A DNA stretch of 64,000 nucleotides from Pseudooctadecabacter jejudonensis (GTDB lineage: Bacteria > Pseudomonadota > Alphaproteobacteria > Rhodobacterales > Rhodobacteraceae). Position numbers and translations under genes: made by a program. The DNA lies in assembly GCF_900172275.1 (NCBI RefSeq), contig NZ_FWFT01000003.1, positions 496,001 through 560,000 on the forward strand, given 5' to 3'. Numbering within the stretch: position 1 is the stretch's first letter; every line of letters starts with the position of its first letter. This document shows positions 26,001-35,848 of the stretch, one piece after another. The notes beneath the pieces were generated by a model. That model was not told the DNA's origin and made no database searches. It was given only the letters and a program-made list of their open reading frames with translations.

Positions 26001-26130
26001 GAGGGGGACGGCAGTCCCGTTCAATCCGCACTGGGCTGCGCCTGATCTGGTTGCGGGCCCATCTCCAGGCTCCAAAGTGCCGAACGTGCAGCACTGTTCG
26101 TTCTGGGGGAAGGTCAGTGGTCAAGGTCTT

Positions 26131-27084
26131 TCAAAGGTGCCATTCGTGGCCGACGGCCTGCTCGGATACCTCCCAAAGCCGGGTCATGACAGCCTTGTCG
26201 AGGGCGTGGGCGTTCAACGTCCCCTTGCCGACAGGGCCCACCATCTCCAACCGGCCTGTCGGACCATAAAGCGCGCGTTGCTCGGTCAGGGCCTTTTCGG
26301 TCGCGCACATGATCTCAGGATATGCGCCCTGTTCCGCAGTCTGGACCAATGGCGTCTTGGTCATAAGCCACCAAATGAAACGCATCGTGCGGCTGCCGCT
26401 GGTCGTGATCAGCGATGTCGAGGACGACCCTGGATGACACACATAAACCTCAACGTCCTTGCGTCGTGCAGCTGACAAGCGGTCTTGTAATTCGTAAGCG
26501 AACATCATCTGCGCCAGCTTGCTTTGCGAATAGGCGGCGTTCGCGCCGTAGCCCCCGTCCCAGTTCAAGTCGTCGAACCGAACCGTCTTGAGGCCCATAT
26601 TATAACCAAGGCTGGCAACAACTACGATCCGGCCTTTGCTTTGCGCGATGCGGTCGAACAGCAGCCCATTGAGAAGAAAATGCCCCATGTGATTGGTGCC
26701 AAGCTGACTTTCAAACCCGTCAACAGTCAGCTGCCGTGTCGGCACTTGCGCGATGGCCGCGTTGTTGATCAGCGCATCGATACGGGATACGGATTTCAGA
26801 ACCTCAGTAGCGGCCTCGCGCACGCTCTCCAAAACGGACAGGTCCATGCGGACAAAGCACACGTCTGCATCTGTGCCGAATTCTCGCTTCAACTCCGCGA
26901 TGGCCGCTTGCGATTTCTCCGCAGAGCGGTTCAACATCACCACCTTGGCATTCGTCTTCAGAAGAGTATGCGCCGCCTGAAAGCCCGTGCCAGAGTTGGC
27001 GCCTGTGATAAGAAAGGTCTTACCCGATTGATCGCCAAGACGCGCAGGTGTCCAGCCTTTGGGGCCGAAAGGTGTGTTTGTCAT
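26131..27084 (-). CDS. short-chain dehydrogenase/reductase
   Basis: A 317-residue SDR. The cofactor loop is TGANSGTGFQAA (Thr where Ile is usual), the NNAA motif follows, and the catalytic Tyr-x3-Lys is in AAYSQSKLAQ with Ser in VVVASLG. The length and YSQSK motif suit the retinol-dehydrogenase/oxidoreductase type of SDR. The substrate is unknown. The ATG at 27084 begins MTNTPFGPKGW; an in-frame upstream start gives a Cys-rich tail and is less likely. The 247-bp gap upstream holds no other gene that I can see. Confidence 0.85.
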   Translation of the reverse strand: MTNTPFGPKGWTPARLGDQSGKTFLITGANSGTGFQAAHTLLKTNAKVVMLNRSAEKSQAAIAELKREFGTDADVCFVRMDLSVLESVREAATEVLKSVSRIDALINNAAIAQVPTRQLTVDGFESQLGTNHMGHFLLNGLLFDRIAQSKGRIVVVASLGYNMGLKTVRFDDLNWDGGYGANAAYSQSKLAQMMFAYELQDRLSAARRKDVEVYVCHPGSSSTSLITTSGSRTMRFIWWLMTKTPLVQTAEQGAYPEIMCATEKALTEQRALYGPTGRLEMVGPVGKGTLNAHALDKAVMTRLWEVSEQAVGHEWHL

Positions 27085-27331
27085 TTTCCGTCCTCTGCAC
27101 GTCTCGGCGCGCGGCTTGATGTGTTGTTTGCAAGCACATATCGCACCCACCCATGGCGGCAAACAGATGATATCCGTTTCGATGTTTGTTCAACCGTCGC
27201 ACCTTTCCCAGGACAGAAAAGTCGCTCTCCAAATTCGCCTCAAACCCGTGTCGCCCAAGGGTTAGATTGGCGACGTCAGACATTATCGCCGTTTACGTCT
27301 ATCCTAGATGGGCCGTCATGGCCCCTATGAT

Positions 27332-28186
27332 TTATCCGGCAAGATCCGTGCTGTCATGATACGTTTGGGAATATGCGAGCAGCCCCTGAAGCATCGTTTG
27401 CGCGGACTTCAAATCTGCGCTTGTTGCGTTGAACCGGTCCACTTCGGCGATGTCTTGTGTATCGGCCACTAGCAGCAAAAGATCGTAGAGCGACGCCATA
27501 AAATCCCATGCCGCCAAATCGAGCTGGTCCAGGCATTTCCCACCAAGTCCGTACAGGCCCTGATCGCCAAGAGGCGCGGAAACTTCATCAGTCAGACCGT
27601 TAAGCGTGTCCTGGAAGCCGGCCTTGACGCCCGCCTCTCCCAGGAAAAGTTTGGCACGCCGAAACCGTGTCAAAGCAGCCTGCATTTCTGGGTTGATTTG
27701 ATCCAGTGCGTCCAAAAGGCCCAATTCGACAAAAGCAGTGATCGCCTCTACCGTATCTATGAGCTGGTCCAATTCGTCTGATTGGCTGGTGAGATTATAT
27801 ACTTGTTCGATCAGGGTTTTGCGCAATGGAGTGAGATAAGCCGCCTTTCCCGCGGGCGCCTCATATGCCATCGCGCGTCTGAAAGCGTTGCGATCAACAT
27901 CGGAGAGATATTTCTTGATCCGTTTCTCGAAATCTTCCGCAATTGTTTTGGCCATCTTCCCTTGCTTGGCGCGAATGCTATCGGTGTGGCTGATCTTTGC
28001 TTCATAGGTTTGGTCTGGTATCGGCACCTCGACAACAGATGTCAGAAGCACGTCGCCCCCATCTTGTGGGCGCTTTTTGACCCGAAGTGTCACCTTTAGA
28101 TTGCCCCGATAGCGCGTGTAAAAGCGCGCAGAATTCACCATCCTTCCGCCTTCGACAGCACGACCGTTCCATTTTGTCCAACTCAT
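27332..28186 (-). CDS. unrecognised 284-aa protein, partner of the 897-aa gene
   Basis: I do not recognise this protein. Residues 1-60 look beta-rich (FYTRYRGNLKVTLRVKKR), and the rest is mostly helical with hydrophobic runs (AAWDFMASLYDLLLLVAD). There is no signal peptide or clear membrane segment. A GGAGA ribosome site precedes the ATG, only 20 nt after the stop of the 897-residue gene, so the two form an operon. Codon use is less GC-rich than the neighbours, suggesting acquired DNA. A bicomponent toxin, a defence system or a structural complex are all possible. Confidence 0.55.
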   Translation of the reverse strand: MSWTKWNGRAVEGGRMVNSARFYTRYRGNLKVTLRVKKRPQDGGDVLLTSVVEVPIPDQTYEAKISHTDSIRAKQGKMAKTIAEDFEKRIKKYLSDVDRNAFRRAMAYEAPAGKAAYLTPLRKTLIEQVYNLTSQSDELDQLIDTVEAITAFVELGLLDALDQINPEMQAALTRFRRAKLFLGEAGVKAGFQDTLNGLTDEVSAPLGDQGLYGLGGKCLDQLDLAAWDFMASLYDLLLLVADTQDIAEVDRFNATSADLKSAQTMLQGLLAYSQTYHDSTDLAG

Positions 28187-28206
28187 GGTTTGTCTCCTGT
28201 CCTGAT

Positions 28207-30900
28207 TTAAGGATCGATAAAGGTGCGCCCGTGCCGATCCGTTCGCCCTCCCCGTGGGACCCCTCTGGGGATATCAGCCAAGGTATTATAGGTCTCGAGC
28301 CGCTCTTCCTCTATCTCCAACTCAAAAACCGCAGAGCCATCGGCGATTTGCAACGCGATCTCCACGGGAAGCTTGAGCAACCATTCAGATCCCAAGTCCA
28401 GCTTGATCGCGACCTCGTCACCTGCGTCACTTTCGACAAAACACGATATGTTTCGAAGCCGGTTGATCAAAGACATCGGCAACGGGCTGTTGAACCGTGC
28501 CTCTTCCACAGCAGCCTCGTTTTCCGGTGTTGTCAAAAGCTCAGCCGCTTCGGTGTGCTGGGCCTCCAACATCTCTTCTGTGCGGTCCGCATCATCAAAA
28601 AGCAATTCCAGCAGACGTTCAAACCTTTGCGGATCCTCGAAAACTGCCAAAGGTGTTTTATCAAATGTTGGATCATCCAGTGGGCCTTGGATCCAGGTTG
28701 TGCCCGGGTTCTTGAGGCTGTCGATATGCGTAAGGGCAAGAAGGTCCACTTCGCGTGCTTGTGCATTAGACGTTGAGCGTTGCAGGCGAATTTGCTCTCT
28801 GTAAACACGGCTCCTCAAGTCATTGATGTCATGCCGCAGCATGCCATAAAGAACCCCAAGAAAACCGCGGTCGACTGCGGCCTTGTCTGAGATTTCAGCC
28901 ACGTCAAAGAACACACTTTGCGCCAGTTCCTGATGCTTTTGGATAAAGCGCAACAGCTCTTTGATGTCGTCTTTGGCATTCGCAACATCTTCACTGTCCC
29001 GTGGGGCCGCAAAGTTGAATTCAGGAAACACGGCCACAAGCGTGTTGTAATACTGAATGATCTCCAACAGCAAAAACCGATCAATCACGTCAAAATACTG
29101 TGCGCCGGTATCGGGATCCGTTTCAACCAAATCTGCGAGACGCTCTGAGAGAAGACTTCCGTCTTGATGCAAAAGCCGGCCCTTGTACTGACGCGAACTG
29201 CTCAGCTCTGCCAGTTTTGTATGTGCTCCTGGTGACCCAATCTGGCGGGCATGCGATGCGTCCAACCCGTGATTGCGCACCCAACTGATCAGATTGACCG
29301 GTCCTTTTTCCAAATAATGGTCAAAGGCGACCGGGGTGTCATGGCGCAGGCGCGTCAAGAACAGGCCGTCAACCTCCGATAGCAGGTTGTTTTCTTCGAT
29401 CCGGTACATCAGGCGGATGATGTCTTGCTGGGTTGAAATGATTTTCGGCAGATCGCGGGCCAAAACAGTTTCGATCCGGGCCAGCTTATCTTCAATACGG
29501 GCGTGTCCGGCCTCAACAAGCTCGGTAAGCTCAGCAATTTGCAAGCTTAGATCCCGCAGCTGTTTGGTAAGCTGGTCGAAGCGCTCGTGCATTTCGCGGC
29601 GCATCACCCGGATCGCTTCAAACAATTTCGCAACCTGTTTCATCAATGCGTTAAGCATCTTATAAACTTGCGCATTGGGGTCTTTGCGTTTGCCAAAAAG
29701 CCCGGCCGCCAACGAAAAGGCTGCCGCATACCCCCCAAACGCCGCCATCGCGCCGATCTGCTTGAAGTTGAGGGCCGTGGTGATGGAGGCGATCTTGTGC
29801 ACAACCTTGAAGGCTTTAAAGGCCTTGTCTAGTTCTGGCGAGTCTGGGAAAAAAACAGACAGGATGTCATTGACACCCGACACCACAGAATATGCGTTAT
29901 CCAGTTGTTTCTTTTGTGTTTTGTAAGTTTGGTAACGTAATTCCTTGGCGCTGAGTTGCGCATTCGCCTTTTTGAGAGCATCCGCTTTGCGTTCGAACTC
30001 TGCCAATTGCTGCGTGGTCCACTCGGACGGAACAAGCGTGCTGACGTCAACGAACTTCACCTTATCGACCGCATTCAAGAGGACTGCAGGTAGGGCTTCA
30101 TCGGGTTGTTTTAACGCCTGCGGATTCTCGGGGGTAACACCTGGGAATTTCTTCAAAGTGCGGCGCAAGACATAATTTGAAGCGTCGTTTTCCGGGTCTT
30201 TGAGATAATCGTTAAGCTCTGCCGGAAGCCCTAATTGCGCGAGCGTCTCATCAAAATCATAAGAAGACGTGACAAGGGAAAAGGCGTCTTCTGATACGGC
30301 GTTTGCAGCCCCGTTTGACGCCGGAGCGAAGAATTCCGAATAGCGAGACCCGCTCGACGTCACAGCCCGGAAAAAGCTAAGCCGATGCGCAGGGGTCAAA
30401 TCGTCAACGACATCCGCCCACAAAGCGCCCTGAAGCGTGAAGTCGGCATCGACTGTATCAAAGCCAACATGGTGCGGGCGCAACGCGTTTTCTGTAAGCC
30501 CCACATAATCGGAAAAGGTCAGCCATTTCGCTTTGAATTCGTCAAAAATCTCAACGCCGACACCTGCTGTCGCTGATGCCCAATAGCCATATTCATGGGA
30601 CAGATATTGTCCGGCAACAAAATGCTGAAACTTGTCAAAACCGGTCCAAGGACTGTCCTGCGCATGATTGGACATCCATTGAACAACTTTGCCGAACCTG
30701 TGGCGGTCCGCATCCTCCAAATGCAAAGCCCGCTTGCCGAATAATTCGTACATCGGGCGGACCACATATTCGACATAGGCCCCTTCAACCGGGTCTGATG
30801 TCTCAACAAACCAGCTTAATTGCTTCTGGTAGATCGTGTCGGGATCGTGTGTGCCGTCATCAATGATTTGACGGAGATGACTAAGTGCGGAAGAGGCCAT
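28207..30900 (-). CDS. unrecognised 897-aa multidomain coiled-coil protein
   Basis: I do not recognise the whole protein. Residues 89-140 carry a DKFQHF ... GVGVEIFDEF ... FSDYVGLTENAL pattern that resembles small YfiM/DUF2279-like proteins; this is a tentative match. Coiled-coil helices occur at about 295-345 and 430-505. A hydrophobic, Gly/Ala-rich segment (KQIGAMAAFGGYAAAFSLAAG) lies at 380-400 between them, a layout also seen in alpha-helical pore-forming proteins. The C-terminal third is helical with acidic stretches, ending in a small beta-rich part (about 820-880). No signal peptide, nuclease or P-loop motif is seen. Confidence 0.55.
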   Translation of the reverse strand: MASSALSHLRQIIDDGTHDPDTIYQKQLSWFVETSDPVEGAYVEYVVRPMYELFGKRALHLEDADRHRFGKVVQWMSNHAQDSPWTGFDKFQHFVAGQYLSHEYGYWASATAGVGVEIFDEFKAKWLTFSDYVGLTENALRPHHVGFDTVDADFTLQGALWADVVDDLTPAHRLSFFRAVTSSGSRYSEFFAPASNGAANAVSEDAFSLVTSSYDFDETLAQLGLPAELNDYLKDPENDASNYVLRRTLKKFPGVTPENPQALKQPDEALPAVLLNAVDKVKFVDVSTLVPSEWTTQQLAEFERKADALKKANAQLSAKELRYQTYKTQKKQLDNAYSVVSGVNDILSVFFPDSPELDKAFKAFKVVHKIASITTALNFKQIGAMAAFGGYAAAFSLAAGLFGKRKDPNAQVYKMLNALMKQVAKLFEAIRVMRREMHERFDQLTKQLRDLSLQIAELTELVEAGHARIEDKLARIETVLARDLPKIISTQQDIIRLMYRIEENNLLSEVDGLFLTRLRHDTPVAFDHYLEKGPVNLISWVRNHGLDASHARQIGSPGAHTKLAELSSSRQYKGRLLHQDGSLLSERLADLVETDPDTGAQYFDVIDRFLLLEIIQYYNTLVAVFPEFNFAAPRDSEDVANAKDDIKELLRFIQKHQELAQSVFFDVAEISDKAAVDRGFLGVLYGMLRHDINDLRSRVYREQIRLQRSTSNAQAREVDLLALTHIDSLKNPGTTWIQGPLDDPTFDKTPLAVFEDPQRFERLLELLFDDADRTEEMLEAQHTEAAELLTTPENEAAVEEARFNSPLPMSLINRLRNISCFVESDAGDEVAIKLDLGSEWLLKLPVEIALQIADGSAVFELEIEEERLETYNTLADIPRGVPRGGRTDRHGRTFIDP

Positions 30901-31165
30901 ATTGCACCATCAATTTAGATCATGAAATGTTAAATAATTTATCTCAAGCGGTCTTTCTTCAGGATGAGATTGACGGATTTCGCCGTTGCATTCAAGCGCG
31001 ACGACACTGCGCCCATTGGGTGTTCGCTGCATATGCGATACCGTAAGGCACTCCAACTCAGTGATCGTTGGACAAGCCGGATGTGTGCAACCGTGGCGAC
31101 CGATTGAAGGTTTTGCCGCCCAAGCCGTCAATTCCGACGAACGCCCCCGGCACGCATAAGCCCCC

Positions 31166-32678
31166 TTAGTCGACGCCGTCCAACGCCAAAAGGCCCAGTC
31201 GTTCATACGCCTCCTGGGGTGCTTCGTGGTCTTGCAAAATCTCTGCCGTGGCGCTGCGCAGGATGTCTTCCACCGCCTCGTTTCGGATCGCACGCATTTG
31301 GCCCGGGTCTGCGTGCAGATCGAACAGCACCGTTTGTGTATCGGCAATCACCGATCCCTGCCCGCGGCGCGGGTGAGGGCGGGCGGGAAGCTTCAGGACC
31401 GGATAGCCGCGCATGAAGCCGAAACCTTCTACAAGGGACGCGCCTTCGAACTCTTCGACGGCGAAGGGGGCCTGCTGGTGGTTCGGCATCAGCGTGTATT
31501 CGAAAATCTTCTGATCAGCGATGTTATCGGGGTAGTTGAAGTAGGTGTAGCGCCCATCGGTCACGTTGGTCGCGGCTCCGAACTGGCCGTAGATTGCGGC
31601 GCGTCTAACAGGCGTGTCGTCGTCCATCACGCCGCGCAGGGAATGCCCCGTGACGGTACCCGGGATCGGTGCCGCGTGGAAATCAAGCAGCGTCGGCATA
31701 ATGTCGATATTCTGCGTCAGGCTCTTGCGGCGCTCGCCGCCCAGATGCGCATGCGCAGGCGAATAGATCAGGAACGGGATACGCGCGATCTCGTTATAAA
31801 ACGGCATCCGGCTTTTGGCCCACCAGTCATGTTCGGCCAGCATGAACCCATGGTCCGTTGACACGACCAGCGCGGTGTCCTGCCAAAGGTCATGGGCGTC
31901 GAAGTAATCGAGCAACTTGCCCAGATAGGCGTCGCACATCGTGACCAGTGCTGCGTAATTGGCCCGGATCTCGGCAATCTCGTCCTCGGTCTCCTCCACA
32001 CGTTTGTAGCGCGGCCAATCGAGGATCGGGCCGTCTTAGCCGGTGGGATAGTGTTCGCGGTACGCCTCTGGCGCGGCGAAGGGCTCATGCGGGTCAAAAC
32101 ACTCCAGCTGCAGGAACCAGTTGTCCGCCTGTCCGTTCTGGTCGAGGAATTCGATCCCCCGCTGAAAGGTGCGGGCCATTGAATAGTCCTCCTCGCGCGC
32201 GATGAAATGGCGGTTGATCATGCCGCGCGCGCGCCCGCCTTCCTCTTCGTATTGCAGGGGGTGGTAGGTCTGTTTGAAGTGGTCAAAAGGGCGCGTCCAC
32301 CACCGCTTTCCAGGGGTCCCATTCCTGACCACGCTCAAGCTCCCAGGAGTTAAATCGGTTTTGATAGTTCAACCCGCCATCCTCGAAGTAATGGTAATGG
32401 TCGGTGATCAGGTGGCTGTAGGTGCCGTTGGCCTTCAGGATCTCTGACCCGGTCTGGTCAAACGGCTCCAGCGGCCCCTAGGAGCGGTGCATGAAGTTCA
32501 GCCGCCCGGTCATGATGTCGCGCCGCGCCGGCATGCAGGGCAATGAGCCGACATAATGGTTGTCGAAGGTGATGCCCCGATCCGCGAGCCGCTGGAAATT
32601 TGGCGTCACCGTGTCGCCGCCATAGCAGCTGAGCGCGCGGCGATTGAGGCTGTCAAACAAAAGGAAAACGGTTTTCAT
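31166..32678 (-). pseudogene. sulfatase gene with two stops and a frameshift
   Basis: The pieces together encode one arylsulfatase-type protein of about 500 residues. The N-terminus has FLLFDSLNRR (metal Asp) and the CMPARRDIMTGR sulfatase signature, where Cys48 would become formylglycine. Three lesions are seen: TAG at 32478-32480 (where Trp is expected before GPLEPFD), one extra T in the TTTT run at about 32285-32288 which shifts the frame before DHFKQTYH, and TAA at 32036-32038 before DGPILDWPRY. Downstream the metal motif VVSTDHG is intact. It follows tctA by 3 nt, so it was the last gene of the tct operon. Confidence 0.85.
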
Positions 32679-32681
32679 CGA

Positions 32682-34172
32682 CTAGGCCCCTTTGGCGTGG
32701 CGTGCGGCGGATTTTCGGCGGCGTTCCGGGCGGAGCGACCAGACAAGCAGGATCACCGCGATGACCAGCAGCGACGCGGACAGGGGTGAGGTAAACAGCG
32801 GAGAGATATCGCCATCGGTGAACATCAGGCCCTGACGCAGCTTGGCCTCGGCCACCTTGGCCAGAATATAACCGATCACGAAGGGTCCCAGCGAAAAGCC
32901 TGCGCGTTCCAGCAGAAAGCCCACGACGCCAAAGCCCAACATGGTCCAGACGTCGAACATCGTGTTGTTGAGAGAGTAGACCCCGACGACGCAGCAGACC
33001 ATGATCACCGGCAGAAGGTATGTTTTGGGGACGGCTGCCACGCGGATGTAAAAGCGCACGAGGCCCAGCATCAGCGCGAACATCACAAACGTGGCCACCA
33101 GATCGACAGCGATAACGTTCCAGACAATATCGGGGTTCGAGGCGAACATGAGCGGCCCCGGTTGGATCGAATGGATGGTCAACGCGCCGATCAGGATCGC
33201 GTCCACCACCGAACCTGGAATGCCAAGCGCCAGCAGCGGGATCAGCGCCCCGCCGACGCTGGCGTTGTTTGCGGCCTCTGAGGCGACGATGCCTTCTTCG
33301 GACCCTTTGCCGAATTTCTCTGGCGTTTTGGATTGCAGCCGCGCGACAAGGTAGGAAATCGCCGAGGCCACAGAGGCCCCCACGCCTGGCAGGATCCCTA
33401 CGATGGTCCCGATGAAGGAGGAGCGCAGGATATTGGGCGAGAACCGTCGCAGGTCCCCCCAGGACATGAACAGGCCCTTGTTGGTGTTGATCACCGGCTC
33501 AGGCCTGTGCTTGATGGTCAGCACGTCCGCAAAGATCTGCCTGACCGCGAAGACACCGATCAGCACGGGCAGAAATTTGAACCCGCCGATCAGGCCATCG
33601 ACGCCGAACATCAGCCGCATCTCGCCCCCCGACGGATCAATGCCCGGGAAGGTCACCAGCATACCAAGGAAGCCCGCGATCAGCCCCTTTATCATATCGC
33701 CGCCCGCGACGGAGGCGATCAGTACCATCGCCATCATCACCAGCGCAAAGTAATCGAATGGGCCAAGGATCACCGCCAGCTCTGACAGCGGCTTGGTTAA
33801 TGTGGCCAGCGCGATCCAGGCCAAGAGCGACCCCCAGAACAACGCGGCGATGCCCAGGCCCAACGCGCCGCCCGGTTGGCCGGATTTGGCCAAAGGGTAG
33901 CCGTCCAGCGTGGTCATGACCGCCGCCGGTGAGCCGGGCATGCGCAACAGCGTGGCTGAGATCAGCGCCCCGGTGATCGAGTCTACATACATCGCCACCA
34001 ACAGGCTGGTCGCGTGCAGCGGCGTCATATGAAACGTGATCGGCAAGGTCAGGGCGATCAACATCGAACCGGTCAGCCCCGGGATGGCGCCGACGATGAT
34101 GCCAGAGAAGACACCGATGAAGATCATCAGCATCTGGAACGGCTCAAACGTGGCGAGAAGACCGTCGATCAT
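32682..34172 (-). CDS. tctA: tripartite tricarboxylate transporter, large membrane subunit TctA
   Basis: A 496-residue membrane protein with 10-12 hydrophobic segments. The TctA signature GAIPGLTGSMLIALTLPITF appears in the first 60 residues, and GALIPLLALGIPGSV in the middle is the repeated half-motif. It is the channel subunit of a tripartite tricarboxylate-type transporter, driven by the ion gradient and fed by the periplasmic TctC. It appears intact, although the neighbouring sulfatase and regulator genes are broken. A 4-nt gap separates it from tctB. Confidence 0.92.
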   Translation of the reverse strand: MIDGLLATFEPFQMLMIFIGVFSGIIVGAIPGLTGSMLIALTLPITFHMTPLHATSLLVAMYVDSITGALISATLLRMPGSPAAVMTTLDGYPLAKSGQPGGALGLGIAALFWGSLLAWIALATLTKPLSELAVILGPFDYFALVMMAMVLIASVAGGDMIKGLIAGFLGMLVTFPGIDPSGGEMRLMFGVDGLIGGFKFLPVLIGVFAVRQIFADVLTIKHRPEPVINTNKGLFMSWGDLRRFSPNILRSSFIGTIVGILPGVGASVASAISYLVARLQSKTPEKFGKGSEEGIVASEAANNASVGGALIPLLALGIPGSVVDAILIGALTIHSIQPGPLMFASNPDIVWNVIAVDLVATFVMFALMLGLVRFYIRVAAVPKTYLLPVIMVCCVVGVYSLNNTMFDVWTMLGFGVVGFLLERAGFSLGPFVIGYILAKVAEAKLRQGLMFTDGDISPLFTSPLSASLLVIAVILLVWSLRPERRRKSAARHAKGA

Positions 34173-34176
34173 GACC

Positions 34177-34674
34177 CTAGATCCCCGGCAGGCGGATGGT
34201 GAAGAAATCCGTCATCACATAGAAAAAGCCGACCGACAGCCCAACAGACAGCAGCAGCGCAATGAGACCATTGCGCAAGCTCAGGCCCCCCAAAAGCAGC
34301 ACCGTGGCAAAAACAAAAGGAATGGTAATGGCGATGAAATGGCCAAGCTGGAACTGGAACGCCAGAAGGTAGGCGACAAGCAGGCCAAAGAACCCGGCCA
34401 GTGCAAAGGGGCTTTCCTCGCCCTCGCGCTTGATGATGTCGACGGCAACCTCTACCTCGTTTTCGGCACCGGTTGCTGCGCGCCGCATGCCCCGCACCAG
34501 CACAACCAAGCACAAAAGGCACAGCAAGCCAGAGACCATTTCCGGCGCTGCCCCCGGCCCAAGCGGGTCAAACGTGCCCGCAGGCAAGCCCAGCGATGAT
34601 ACCAGAAAGATGGCGCTGACACCAAACAGGCCAGCGGACACCAAAGCCTCGAGTGGGAGAAAATAGCGTTGCAT
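34177..34674 (-). CDS. tctB: tripartite tricarboxylate transporter, small membrane subunit TctB
   Basis: A 165-residue protein with four hydrophobic segments, matching the small TctB subunit, which is poorly conserved in sequence and recognised mostly by size and position. The ATG at 34674 (MQRYFLPLEALVSAG) puts the first membrane segment at the usual place. An in-frame codon 54 nt upstream would add a charged tail. It lies between tctC and tctA. Confidence 0.82.
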   Translation of the reverse strand: MQRYFLPLEALVSAGLFGVSAIFLVSSLGLPAGTFDPLGPGAAPEMVSGLLCLLCLVVLVRGMRRAATGAENEVEVAVDIIKREGEESPFALAGFFGLLVAYLLAFQFQLGHFIAITIPFVFATVLLLGGLSLRNGLIALLLSVGLSVGFFYVMTDFFTIRLPGI

Positions 34675-34807
34675 AAGGACCCTGTGGACTGGCTGCGCGG
34701 GGGCACACCAATCGCGGTTTCGTTTCATCCAGAGGAACTAGGATCCGGGAAAACGGGCGTGGCACACTCATCGGCACACCGCGCCCATTTCACCCAAGCG
34801 CATCCTC

Positions 34808-35782
34808 TTAATTTGCGGCGCGCGCGGCGACATCCTTGATGGCGGCCCATTGCCGATCCATCTCGGCGCTAAGAGCATCGCCAGCCTGGAAGTTGCCGAC
34901 CATCGCCTTGCTGTCGAGGAAGGTCTGCATGCCTTCATCGGCCAATGAGGCCTCGATCATCGCGGCAAAGCCATCAATCGCCTCTTGCGGCGTGCCTGCG
35001 GGCGCAAAGTACCAGCCATCCACGCAGAAGATCAGGTCATGGCCAAGCTCAACAAAGGTCGGCACATCGGGGAAGTTCTGGTGACGCTCTGGCCCCGCAT
35101 AGGCCAGCATCTGCACCGGGCTTTCGGGGTCCGGCGCGCCGTCGGCACCCAGGGCGAAGTTCGTGGCACCGGCGGCGGAATAGCCCGTAACCTGCACGCG
35201 CCCACCCTTCATTTCAGGGAAGGTGCCTGCGTCACCGCCCGTCTGGACAAAGCGGAACTCCGCGCCTTCCATCAGGTCTTCGACCATAATGCCATAGACG
35301 TGGTTGATCGCCCCAAGGTTCGCGCCATGGACCAATGTGTTTGGCTCTGACGCGGCCCTTTCAAGCAGCTCATCCAGCGAGGTGATGCCCGTGTCCTTGT
35401 GAACGGACGTCGTCTGGCAGAACTGCCCCAAACGCGCCACAGGTTCAAAATCCTGATAGCCAAAATCGATCTTGCCCGCGGCCTCAAGCGTCATCATGGC
35501 GGTGTGCACGACGACGAAGTTGTAGCCATCAGCCGGCGCGGACATGGACTGGCGCAATCCCACGGGGTTCGGACCACCGACGTTGAAGACGGTGATCGGT
35601 TGGGACGACAAGTCACCCTCGGCCACGGTGGCCTGCAACTGACGCGTCATCTGGTCGACGGCGCCAGCCCCGGCCTGCCACGGTACGGTGATGTTGATGG
35701 GCCGCTCGGGCCATTCCGCCAGTGCAGGCGTGGCCAGAACGGCCACCAGAGCCGCCGTAACAGTTGTTGTTTTTTTCAGCAT
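34808..35782 (-). CDS. tctC: tripartite tricarboxylate transporter, periplasmic binding protein TctC
   Basis: A 324-residue secreted protein with a signal peptide (MLKKTTTVTAALVAVLATPALA) and the mature start EWPERPINITVPWQAGAGAVDQMTR typical of the TctC/Bug family. It captures an organic acid for the TctAB channel. The ligand is unknown; the linked sulfatase suggests a sulfated or sulfate-ester-derived compound. The start at 35782 follows a GAGAGGAAAAA ribosome site. It is the first transporter gene after the LysR remnant. Confidence 0.9.
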   Translation of the reverse strand: MLKKTTTVTAALVAVLATPALAEWPERPINITVPWQAGAGAVDQMTRQLQATVAEGDLSSQPITVFNVGGPNPVGLRQSMSAPADGYNFVVVHTAMMTLEAAGKIDFGYQDFEPVARLGQFCQTTSVHKDTGITSLDELLERAASEPNTLVHGANLGAINHVYGIMVEDLMEGAEFRFVQTGGDAGTFPEMKGGRVQVTGYSAAGATNFALGADGAPDPESPVQMLAYAGPERHQNFPDVPTFVELGHDLIFCVDGWYFAPAGTPQEAIDGFAAMIEASLADEGMQTFLDSKAMVGNFQAGDALSAEMDRQWAAIKDVAARAAN

Positions 35783-35848
35783 TTTTTCCTCTCTTGTGTG
35801 CCCGAGATGTTGGCACATGCGCGTCCTCCCGCGCCTAGTCTCAGAGGA

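Noticed and set aside
26003-26022. GGGAC-GGCA-GTCCC hairpin after hpd as a terminator
   Set aside because: The stem is only 5 bp with no T tail, too weak to claim.
30910-31347. Open minus-strand frame of 145 codons downstream of the sulfatase
   Set aside because: Its first half overlaps the sulfatase coding region in another frame, it is rich in Cys/Arg, and it matches no family that I know. The gap 30901-31165 has no other signal.
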